9,035 nt of DNA, from assembly GCA_016839425.1 (NCBI GenBank), contig JAEOUI010000369.1, positions 1-9,035 of the forward strand, in the 5' to 3' direction. Source of the DNA: Promethearchaeota archaeon. GTDB lineage: Archaea; Asgardarchaeota; Lokiarchaeia; Sigynarchaeales; SOKP01. Position 1 is the first letter of the stretch. Each line of letters begins with the position of its first letter. The notes under the pieces were generated by a model. The model saw only the letters and a program-made list of their open reading frames with translations, searched no databases and was not told the DNA's origin. The position numbers and the translations under genes were made by a program. Of this stretch, positions 1 through 6,066 are shown piece after piece.

Positions 1-2
1 AA

Positions 3-1319
3 ATCCCCTCAGAAGAAGGATATATCAAGCTTACAAAAAATCAGCAAGACGCCCTTAAAGAAATCGGAAATATTGGTTCAGGAAACGCAATTACGGCGTT
101 GTCTAGGTTGATAAACAAGAGAATCGATGTAGATTTAACAGATGTTGGTATAATATCGTTCCAAGACCTCCACAAGCAATTCGGTGGAAAAAACGAGGTC
201 GTTTGTGGTATCTTTAGTCATATAAAACAGCCATCACAGTCGACCATCCTTCAAGTTTTTGATTTAACGCCTTTAATGCAACTTGTTAAGGATTTGGCGG
301 GAACCGAATCAAAAATCGATCCTAAAAAAGTCAAACAAAAGAAAGATTTAGACGAATTTGCAATCTCAACAGTAGTAGAGGTAGGAAACATCCTTGCTGG
401 TCATTATGCGTCGTCTTTAGCGGACCTAATGGAACAAAGAATATCTATTGAAGTTCCCGAATTTACCATGAGCAAGGCCGGTGAATTGGGCGAATTTCTA
501 ACGCAGGAAGTTAGCGCCCTGTCTGAATATGTCATACTCATAAAAACAGAGATGAAAGTTGTTGATTTACAACTCAAAGGATATTTCTTTTTCATACCAG
601 ATATTGATTCGCTCGATAGTTTATTCAAATCACTTGGAATTGAAGACGAGCTTGAAATTGCTGCAAAACCGTTACCCGAGCAATCCATCATGCTAACCGA
701 GCAGCAAAGAGACGCCTTACAAGAAGTAGGAAACATAGGCGCGGGAAACGCAGCGAACGCCTTGGCAAAGATGATCAATAAAAGAGTTGACATAAACATC
801 CCAGCTGTTGAAATGGTCGAGTTAGACACTTACGCAGATAATATTAGTAAAAAGAACTTAAAACTATTTGTTGCATGGAGTAATGTTACTGGAAAGACTC
901 GTTCGACTGTACTTTCAATCTTTAAAGTTTCAGACATTTTACGATTAGCGGGAATAATGGTCGAAGGAGGAGAGGCTAATAAGCTTAAGGTTTCGGATAT
1001 AAATTCGATAACGGATTTTCCCGAGCTTGAACGAAGCGCAATTGGTGAGCTCGGTCACATCCTTGCAAGTCATTATACAACAGCTTTAGGAGATCTATTA
1101 GGTATTAGGTTAATGACCGAACCTCCCGATATGAGCATCGACTTGGGAAGGCAATTGTTTAATATTTTAAGAGAAGAAATTGGTATCTTAAAGAAATTAT
1201 CCCTTGTCATAACGACAGCAGTAATTATCAAGGACATTAAGGTAACAGGTACTTTTCTCTTCATCCCAGAATTAGAAACATTAGAACACTTGCTAGAAGC
1301 GTTGACCCAATTTTTATAA
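3..1319 (+). CDS. cheC: Tandem CheC-CheC chemotaxis phosphatase, 5'-partial
   Basis: CheC-family protein cut by the left window edge. The frame is open from base 3, and a TTG at 99 lies inside the conserved first motif, so it is not the start. Two CheC modules follow each other, at about nt 30-650 and nt 690-1316. CheC dephosphorylates CheY-P through paired D/S-x3-E-x2-N sites. Module 1 shows both: DALKEIGN near nt 48-71 and STVVEVGN near nt 366-389; the second also has the downstream Pro at the family spacing. Module 2 has DALQEVGN with its Pro, but its second site reads SAIGELGH, with His (codon 1056-1058) in place of Asn, so one of four sites is probably weak or dead. Single CheC proteins are about 200 residues, so 438 visible residues fit a fusion. 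The visible residues before module 1 (IPSEEGYIKL) resemble the linker before module 2, so more domains could lie upstream. The product should be cytoplasmic and may partner the nearby CheD. Family assignment is firm; true length is unknown. Confidence 0.92.
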   Translation: MPSEEGYIKLTKNQQDALKEIGNIGSGNAITALSRLINKRIDVDLTDVGIISFQDLHKQFGGKNEVVCGIFSHIKQPSQSTILQVFDLTPLMQLVKDLAGTESKIDPKKVKQKKDLDEFAISTVVEVGNILAGHYASSLADLMEQRISIEVPEFTMSKAGELGEFLTQEVSALSEYVILIKTEMKVVDLQLKGYFFFIPDIDSLDSLFKSLGIEDELEIAAKPLPEQSIMLTEQQRDALQEVGNIGAGNAANALAKMINKRVDINIPAVEMVELDTYADNISKKNLKLFVAWSNVTGKTRSTVLSIFKVSDILRLAGIMVEGGEANKLKVSDINSITDFPELERSAIGELGHILASHYTTALGDLLGIRLMTEPPDMSIDLGRQLFNILREEIGILKKLSLVITTAVIIKDIKVTGTFLFIPELETLEHLLEALTQFL

Positions 1320-1354
1320 GAGTAGATTAAGATATGTAACAAAGATAAACTCTT

Positions 1355-1374
1355 ATTTTTTTATTATCATTTTT
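1355..1374 (+). terminator. T-tract terminator candidate after the tandem cheC
   Basis: A T7 run (1356-1362) and a T5 run (1370-1374) lie 37-55 bases past the cheC stop, with no stem-loop. Archaeal RNA polymerase often terminates at such T-rich tracts. The second run merges into the TATA-like element of the next gene, so the two calls partly compete. Confidence 0.4.
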
Positions 1375-1379
1375 AAAAA
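1369..1379 (+). promoter_or_regulatory. TATA-like element for the gelsolin-like gene
   Basis: The sequence ATTTTTAAAAA, followed by a longer A run (A14 in total, 1375-1388), sits about 27-35 bases before the ATG at 1405. That spacing would place the transcript start at or close to the ATG. No Shine-Dalgarno motif is seen there, which fits leaderless or short-leader transcription. Low-complexity AT sequence makes this a weak call. Confidence 0.35.
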
Positions 1380-1404
1380 AAAAAAAAACACGATAGCATC
1401 CATC

Positions 1405-1962
1405 ATGCAAAAACAAGAGAATTACTTTAATTACATATATCAAATCGTTGGGGAAGACCTTCGACCTAATCCTTCCGAAATTTTTCAAACACCTGATGTG
1501 TATCTTATAATAGACAAACCGCTGCAAATAATATGGATATGGGCGGGTTCTAAATCAAGACTTTTTCACAGATACATTGCGGCTAATTGGGCGGGAAAGT
1601 TAAAAGGAAGAAAAGAATACACTCATTTCAAGTATGAAGTCATAAAGCAAGATCGAGAGCCAAAATCGTTTCGATATATAATGGACGAGATTAATAATAA
1701 AGGCAACTATAATTATCCTGGAGAATCGAGGGGAATACCGGAAGGAGATTCGCAAGTTGTTGCAAATCTCGATATTGAACCACCCATAATAACACCTCAA
1801 GTTCTCCCCGAAGTTCGACCAAAGGGAATCTCAAAAATTGAAAAATCTAAATTAAAAACCCTTTTAGGAGAGATTAAAGAAATACACTCCCATGTAAAAT
1901 ATTCAATTCAGCATGTAGAAAAAAGAATAGAAGAAATCGAGAAAATTATCAAAAAATTATAA
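1405..1962 (+). CDS. Single gelsolin-like domain protein with C-terminal coiled coil
   Basis: No standard chemotaxis family fits this 185-residue protein. Residues 30-97 follow the gelsolin-repeat pattern: a first strand (DVYLIID, 31-37), a second strand ending in the IWIWAGSKS turn (43-51) that resembles the gelsolin VYVWxGKxS signature, a helix rich in Ala and aromatics (54-66), then a strand and EP motif (YEVIKQDREPKSF, 77-89), matching the gelsolin V-x-x-G-x-EP-x-x-F pattern. Residues 98-140 form a Pro/Glu-containing linker. Residues 141-185 are Lys/Glu-rich with hydrophobic heptads, a likely coiled coil for self-association. Gelsolin domains bind actin, often through calcium, and Asgard archaea encode actins and gelsolin-like proteins. 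Whether this copy binds actin cannot be read from the sequence. It lies between two che genes on the same strand, 85 bases after cheC and 135 bases before the preferred cheD ATG. ATG 1405 is a clear start. The fold call rests on motif recognition only; an unrelated alpha/beta scaffold protein is the alternative. Confidence 0.6.
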   Translation: MQKQENYFNYIYQIVGEDLRPNPSEIFQTPDVYLIIDKPLQIIWIWAGSKSRLFHRYIAANWAGKLKGRKEYTHFKYEVIKQDREPKSFRYIMDEINNKGNYNYPGESRGIPEGDSQVVANLDIEPPIITPQVLPEVRPKGISKIEKSKLKTLLGEIKEIHSHVKYSIQHVEKRIEEIEKIIKKL

Positions 1963-2097
1963 GATAAAGTCTATATTGTGATATTTCTTTCAAAAAAACT
2001 CGGTTATTCTCCTATTAAAGTTCATAAAGTAGATAAACTTATAATTAAAGATTTTCATTATGGTTCTAAATTTAACAGCAAACAAATCTATCTGATA

Positions 2098-2667
2098 ATG
2101 ACGACCCAAATACGACGAGGTAGGATTACCGAACTCAACGAAGAGGGAAAGATTCATATTCCTATTGGTCATTATGTCATCATAAATAAAAAAACTTCAA
2201 AATCATTCCCTCAACTTCAAATTTTTGGATTAGGGTCGTGCATTTCCTTGATATTGCTTGACAACTTCGCCAAGATCTACGCAATGACGCATATTCTACT
2301 CCCATCATCCGAGATTAGAGACTTAAAAGAGATAATATTTCCTCAAAAGTATGCCAATATTGCCGTTAAAGATTTAGTAAAGCAAGTCTTAAAAGAGGGC
2401 GCTCGTATTTCCAATTTACAAGCTATTGTAATTGGAGGATCTAAAATATTTAGATACCATCAAAACAACATTGGAGAAGAAAACGCAAAGATTGTCAAGC
2501 AAGAATTGAATAAATTGCACATAAAAATAATTAAAGAAGACTTAGGGGGTCCAAAGGGGAGAAATATATTGTTTGATGTTAAAAAAGTAATAGTATGTGT
2601 AAAAAACACAGGTCAAGTTGAATTTACTCGCTTATATAATAAAGGTGATAAAAACGGGAAAGAATAA
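2098..2667 (+). CDS. cheD: CheD chemoreceptor glutamine deamidase
   Basis: CheD deamidates glutamines on chemoreceptors and binds CheC, which couples CheY-P levels to receptor adaptation. From ATG 2098 the protein is 189 residues, close to the family length. The core starts at HIPIGHYVI (20-28). The nucleophile lies in GLGSC (Cys48) and the catalytic His in MTHILLP (His65), 17 residues apart as in characterised CheD. The third residue described for Thermotoga CheD, a Thr six residues before the Cys, is Ile42 here. The C-terminal LGGPKGRNILFD matches the family GGNxGRKxxF element. The frame stays open upstream to a GTG at 1978, which would add 40 residues with no CheD similarity. ATG 2098 is preferred on family length, but no Shine-Dalgarno site separates the options. 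A TATA-like stretch near 2036-2048 lies in the would-be extension. The 3' end overlaps the following cheC, consistent with co-expression. Confidence 0.9.
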   Translation: MTTQIRRGRITELNEEGKIHIPIGHYVIINKKTSKSFPQLQIFGLGSCISLILLDNFAKIYAMTHILLPSSEIRDLKEIIFPQKYANIAVKDLVKQVLKEGARISNLQAIVIGGSKIFRYHQNNIGEENAKIVKQELNKLHIKIIKEDLGGPKGRNILFDVKKVIVCVKNTGQVEFTRLYNKGDKNGKE

Positions 2668-3322
2668 AAAAATTAAACACTATCTGAACGGTTCAGAACA
2701 AATTAAGTTAACACCAATGCAATTGGATTCATTAATGGAATTAGGAAACATTGGTTCTGGACATGCAATCGAGGCACTTTCTCAGCTATTAAACAAAGGC
2801 ATTCACATGTCCCTAACATCTGTTGATTTAATTCCTTTTTGGAAGTTACCTGAAAAGTTCGGAGGAAGAGAGACGGAAGTATTTGGAATATTATCCTTTG
2901 TAAAAGAAGATCACGAGCTTTCCATTCTACAGATTTATAAGAAAGAGTCAATTATAAATGTCGTAAATAATCTTTCTCCAGAGAACAAGCTCGACCCCAA
3001 CCAAATCAGTGCACTTTCCGATTTAAACGATTTTGTGTTAAGTACGATCAATGAGGTCGGAAACATCTTGGCAGGGCATTATGCAAATGCTCTCGCGGAC
3101 TTGATGAGTATTAAGCTAATCCCTGGGGTTCCTGATGTAGCTTTCGATGCTTTAGGATCAATAATGGATTATATCATAGCTAAAAGCGCTGAATCTACGG
3201 ATCTAGTTTTGATGGTAAATACAAAAATGGATATAGAAGAATCAAACATCAATGGTATCATCGTTTTTTTACCAGCGATTAACACGCTTAAACGGTTATT
3301 TAAAGCCATAAATGTAGATTAA
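2645..3322 (+). CDS. cheC: Single-module CheC chemotaxis phosphatase
   Basis: Second CheC gene, one module of the usual size (225 residues from GTG 2645). Both phosphatase sites are complete: DSLMELGN (first) and STINEVGN (second), the latter with Pro at about the expected spacing. The first site has Thr where Pro is typical, as does module 1 of the upstream tandem protein. The two also share the FGG insertion before the third strand and the stretch GNILAGHYA, so they look like recent paralogs, whereas tandem module 2 lacks the FGG. The gene starts inside cheD, with an overlap of 23 bases from GTG 2645 or 50 from TTG 2618. No ATG precedes the conserved KLTPMQLD block, and the first in-frame ATG (2717) is inside it, so a non-ATG start is required. 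The exact start is uncertain. The product probably acts with CheD, as CheC-CheD pairs do elsewhere. It is cytoplasmic, with no membrane segment. Confidence 0.9.
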   Translation: MIKTGKNKKIKHYLNGSEQIKLTPMQLDSLMELGNIGSGHAIEALSQLLNKGIHMSLTSVDLIPFWKLPEKFGGRETEVFGILSFVKEDHELSILQIYKKESIINVVNNLSPENKLDPNQISALSDLNDFVLSTINEVGNILAGHYANALADLMSIKLIPGVPDVAFDALGSIMDYIIAKSAESTDLVLMVNTKMDIEESNINGIIVFLPAINTLKRLFKAINVD

Positions 3323-3357
3323 TAGTATATTAAAACAGAATCATATTAAAAGGGATT

Positions 3358-3999
3358 TTATTTTAAAAACAATCCCTTGACTTTTTTCGTAACCTCTTTT
3401 AAAAGCAAATTGGCCATACCCAGTTTAGTCTTACTTGAAAATATTAATATTAGATTAAATTTTACTCCATTTGCTTGCATATTGTAAGAACAGATTTTTT
3501 CTTCGTTTTTCAATTCTAAGTACATCTTATTTACTTTAATTAAATTCTTTTTAGCTCGCACTTCGAATTCCTTGATCGTGCTAGAAAAAGTTATTGCAGG
3601 AAGAGAAGAATATAATACTTTTCCATCAATGGTTAATAAGGCACCCCCAAGAATGTCCTTGTCCTCGGTGGTTTCTCTTAAAACATTAACAATTTGCTCA
3701 AATTGAGGTATTTCCGCTTGTTTCTCTTCTCCTTCGTCTAGAAACTCCAAAGAAGAAAACGCAAAATCAACCTGTTGATAGCCCCTAACCTTGAAGTTTT
3801 TGTCCACGAATGCTTGAAAGCCATGCTCGCAGCATAATCCAGGAGGGATTGACACGGTAGTTAATTGCTTGCTTTGATTAATGATCTTCGTTGGCGTGCT
3901 TAATTTTTTCTTGCTCTGGCACTTTGGGCAAATAATCCCAATTTCTTTAAACTGATCTCCATTCGTTGCGTCATTATCTCTTGTATCAATCTCCGTCAT
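3358..3999 (-). CDS. Zinc-ribbon plus roadblock/LC7-like domain protein
   Basis: From the chosen ATG at 3999 the protein has 213 residues. The N-terminal half carries CPKC (24-27) and a second pair, CCEH (56-59), a likely zinc ribbon, followed by the FQAFVDKNFKVRGYQQVDF block (61-79). I recall similar blocks from Asgard hypothetical proteins, but could not check this. Residues 100-213 look like a roadblock/LC7 domain: helix, then GGALLTIDGKVLYSSLP, a central helix, two strands, and a last helix starting KLGMANLLL. Roadblock proteins dimerise and often regulate small Ras-like GTPases, which are abundant in Asgard archaea; no GTPase is in the window. An ATG at 4011 lies four codons upstream, but a GGAG sits six bases before the 3999 ATG, so 3999 is preferred. 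The gene converges on cheC with a 35-base gap. The zinc-ribbon call is fairly secure; the roadblock call rests on pattern only, and a longin or profilin-like fold is the alternative. Confidence 0.65.
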   Translation of the reverse strand: MTEIDTRDNDATNGDQFKEIGIICPKCQSKKKLSTPTKIINQSKQLTTVSIPPGLCCEHGFQAFVDKNFKVRGYQQVDFAFSSLEFLDEGEEKQAEIPQFEQIVNVLRETTEDKDILGGALLTIDGKVLYSSLPAITFSSTIKEFEVRAKKNLIKVNKMYLELKNEEKICSYNMQANGVKFNLILIFSSKTKLGMANLLLKEVTKKVKGLFLK

Positions 4000-4161
4000 T
4001 ATTATCTCCATTAACTTCTATTATAAAAAAAATTGGGAAGTAAACAAGTAGGAAGAATAATTTAATTCTCCATAAGAAAATAAAATATACTTCATGTAAC
4101 TAATATAGCGTTCTGTTAAAAATTTTTGTTAGCTTTCAATTAATAATTTACATCTAAATCA

Positions 4162-4170
4162 TTTTAAGTA
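4162..4170 (+). promoter_or_regulatory. TATA-like element for the HAD phosphatase gene
   Basis: TTTTAAGTA lies about 22-30 bases before the ATG at 4192. Standard archaeal TATA-to-start spacing would put transcription initiation at the ATG itself, which fits a leaderless transcript and the absence of a Shine-Dalgarno motif. Confidence 0.4.
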
Positions 4171-4191
4171 CATAGTTTGACTTCAAATATC

Positions 4192-4737
4192 ATGAAAGAA
4201 AAAGCACTTTTTCTCGATAGGGACGGCACAATTAACGAGGACATTGGATATAATTTCTCGATAGAAAGATGCAAGATATTACCAGGAGTAATAGAAGGAT
4301 TGAAAGCTTTATATAATGAGTTCAGGTTATTTATCGTAACAAATCAATCTGGAATCGGACTTGGGTTAACATCCATTGAGACTTATAAGGAATTTAATGC
4401 TCACATTCTTGAAGAGCTTGAAAAACACGACATTCAAATAGAAAAAACATATTGCTGCCCTCACGCACCTGATTCGATGTGTTCCTGCAGAAAACCCCTC
4501 ATTAAACACATAAAAGAAGCCCAAAAGCAATTTAACTTGGATTTAAAACAATCTTGGACGATAGGAGACCATCCCAGCGATGTTCAATTTGGAATAAACG
4601 CGGGATGTAAAACGGCATACTTACTTACGGGACACGGTGAAAAGCACCAAGAAGAACTTAAAGAATTAGGAATCCTTCCAACCGTAATTGCCCCTAATTT
4701 CTTGGACGCAACTCGAAAAATACTAGAAAATAAATAA
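4192..4737 (+). CDS. gmhB: HAD-family phosphatase, D-glycero-D-manno-heptose 1,7-bisphosphate phosphatase (GmhB) type
   Basis: This 181-residue enzyme belongs to the HAD-IIIA group that includes GmhB and the histidinol phosphatase domain of HisB. GmhB removes the C7 phosphate from heptose 1,7-bisphosphate on the way to nucleotide-activated heptose for surface glycans. Visible motifs are FLDRDGTIN with nucleophile Asp9 and acid Asp11, TNQSGIGLG (motif II, 50-58), a zinc loop with Cys89, His91, Cys97 and Cys99 followed by RKP (100-102), and IGDHPSDVQ (motif IV, 124-132). Length matches the family. A TTG at 4177 would add five residues, but ATG 4192 puts the nucleophile at the usual depth. It ends 11 bases from the convergent transporter gene. 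No other heptose gene (gmhA, hldE, gmhD) is in view, so substrate is inferred from the family; histidinol phosphate or another sugar phosphate is possible. The fold and phosphatase activity are secure. Confidence 0.85.
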   Translation: MKEKALFLDRDGTINEDIGYNFSIERCKILPGVIEGLKALYNEFRLFIVTNQSGIGLGLTSIETYKEFNAHILEELEKHDIQIEKTYCCPHAPDSMCSCRKPLIKHIKEAQKQFNLDLKQSWTIGDHPSDVQFGINAGCKTAYLLTGHGEKHQEELKELGILPTVIAPNFLDATRKILENK

Positions 4738-4748
4738 AAAAATTAAAA

Positions 4749-5960
4749 TTATTCTGATTCTTCTAAGAAGAACGCTAAAATCGCGATAATTGCAAGAAAA
4801 ATTGCTTGTAAAATCAATGACGGAAAATAATCGCCATTAGGGAGCGTTACACCTTCTAGTCCAAGCATCAAAAGTATTCCTCCGACTTGACCGAACATCA
4901 TGAGCATTCCGTTTGAAGTTGCCTCGGGTACTGGTTTAGTAATGTCAACTGCATATTCTAATGCAACGGGGGCCGCTGAAAGGATTCCAAATCCTAATAG
5001 GAAGGAAAATAGTAAAATTAATATCTGCTCAGTCGAGAATGAAATGATAAACAACGATATCGTGGCAATTATAAAGGAAGTCATTAAAAGAATTTTTCGA
5101 GGTCTAATCTTTTCAGCGAGGAATGAGACGACTAAAGATCCAATGATCCCTCCAAATACCAAAAATCCTCCAAAATTACCTGCAAAAATCTGATCGTATC
5201 CTTTACCTAAAGATATTCCTTCGCTAAAAGTAATTAACCAATTTAATATTCCGACGCCGAAAAAGAAGGAAACGAATAATATTAAGAATTTTTTGTTATG
5301 AAATAAATGTCTTAAACCATCAGTCATCATGACCTTTTCAGAGGATATATTTTTTGTAGGAGGTATTGGAGGCCTATCTTTGGCGAATACCAGAAATAAG
5401 ATCGCAAAGATCAACGCAACTAACCCATAAAGTAAATTCATCACTGGAAAGCCTAAATCTCCAAGATTTATCACGATATATGGAGTTACAAACATTCCAA
5501 GAGCAATACCAAGAAATTGGGAAAGCATGGACAGTCCTGTAGCTGTTTGTCGTTCTTCTTCAGGGAACCAATTGGCAGAAAGTTTCGTGTAGGCATTTAA
5601 TATGAACGGTTGGCCAATAGCAATCCCTAATTGGAAGATTAATACGAGAAAATAATTATTAAAAGCAAAAAATCGTAATAATCCAAAGACACCTATCAAA
5701 GTTGCTCCCAATCCTGCACCTTTCTTAAAATCATATTTATCTATAATCCATGCTGATAAAAAGGTAACAGGTATGTAAGCAAGCATGAATGTCATTGCCA
5801 ATAAGATTATTTCAAATTCACCAACTCCATAGTAAACCGCAGAAAGAGAAGTCACCGTGGTAAAACTTACCCAAAGCATTTGGACGATAATATTCACTGC
5901 CATAAATAGCAGTAAAACTAACCATCTATCCTTATAAGTTTTTAATTCAGTATCGTTCAT
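4749..5960 (-). CDS. Major facilitator superfamily transporter, 12 helices
   Basis: This 403-residue protein has about 12 hydrophobic segments, and a central cytoplasmic loop near 193-220 divides it into two six-helix halves. The loop between helices 2 and 3 (SAWIIDKYDFKKG, 69-81) fits the MFS motif A pattern of an acidic residue followed by basic residues. The loop between helices 4 and 5 reads ANWFPEEERQTATG, a form I associate with the FLVCR/SLC49-like branch (WFPxxERxxAT). Members of that branch move haem, choline or other small solutes, but distant archaeal relatives cannot be assigned a substrate. The start is ATG 5960, preceded at 5991-5998 by a minus-strand TTATAAAA; no Shine-Dalgarno motif is evident, so a short leader is likely. 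It is divergent from the dehydrogenase gene and shares its intergenic region, so it may carry that enzyme's substrate or product. MFS membership is firm; substrate is unknown. Confidence 0.9.
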   Translation of the reverse strand: MNDTELKTYKDRWLVLLLFMAVNIIVQMLWVSFTTVTSLSAVYYGVGEFEIILLAMTFMLAYIPVTFLSAWIIDKYDFKKGAGLGATLIGVFGLLRFFAFNNYFLVLIFQLGIAIGQPFILNAYTKLSANWFPEEERQTATGLSMLSQFLGIALGMFVTPYIVINLGDLGFPVMNLLYGLVALIFAILFLVFAKDRPPIPPTKNISSEKVMMTDGLRHLFHNKKFLILFVSFFFGVGILNWLITFSEGISLGKGYDQIFAGNFGGFLVFGGIIGSLVVSFLAEKIRPRKILLMTSFIIATISLFIISFSTEQILILLFSFLLGFGILSAAPVALEYAVDITKPVPEATSNGMLMMFGQVGGILLMLGLEGVTLPNGDYFPSLILQAIFLAIIAILAFFLEESE

Positions 5961-5990
5961 GTTTACACATTACTTTTTAATTCATAAAAA

Positions 5991-5998
5991 TTTTATAA
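5991..5998 (-). promoter_or_regulatory. TATA box candidate for the MFS gene
   Basis: On the minus strand this reads TTATAAAA, 31-38 bases upstream of the transporter ATG. Transcription would begin about 5-10 bases before the ATG. Confidence 0.45.
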
Positions 5999-6000
5999 CG

Positions 6001-6012
6001 ATCAATATTGAT
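6001..6012 (+). promoter_or_regulatory. Palindromic operator candidate between divergent promoters
   Basis: ATCAATATTGAT is a perfect 12-bp palindrome. It extends to 18 bp (5998-6015) with one mismatched pair. It lies immediately upstream of both divergent TATA-like elements (5991-5998 and 6015-6030), where a bound dimeric regulator could block TBP/TFB on both sides. The bases are AT-rich, so chance is possible. Confidence 0.4.
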
Positions 6013-6014
6013 TG

Positions 6015-6030
6015 TTTATAGTATAAATAG
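6015..6030 (+). promoter_or_regulatory. TATA box candidate for the dehydrogenase gene
   Basis: TTTATAGTATAAATAG is centred about 45 bases before the ATG at 6067. Transcription would start near 6047, giving a leader of about 20 bases. The leader holds TAGGT four bases before the ATG, a weak Shine-Dalgarno match. A GGTGAT at 6044-6049 is too far from the ATG to serve it. Confidence 0.5.
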
Positions 6031-6066
6031 ATAACCTTTTAATGGTGATTAGAAATCGTAGGTAAA

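Noticed and set aside
404..829. Minus-strand open frame of 141 codons opposite the tandem cheC
   Set aside because: It mirrors a well-supported CheC coding frame, and its Ser/Met/Ile-rich translation has no recognisable domain.
1375..1388. A14 run as a repeat element or frameshift site
   Set aside because: It is a simple homopolymer in an intergenic gap of an AT-rich genome and affects no coding frame.
1405..1962. Possibility that the gene after cheC is CheW, CheF or CheY
   Set aside because: There is no CheY aspartate/lysine pattern, no CheW barrel spacing, and it is far shorter than CheF; the gelsolin-type motifs fit better.
4012..4191. Possible small RNA or riboswitch in the 180-base divergent gap
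   Set aside because: I could find only AT-rich sequence and a short AAAAATTTTT palindrome, with no stable stem or known riboswitch pattern.
4900..5193. Plus-strand open frame of 97 codons within the transporter gene
   Set aside because: It is the shadow of membrane-helix codons on the opposite strand, with no family features.
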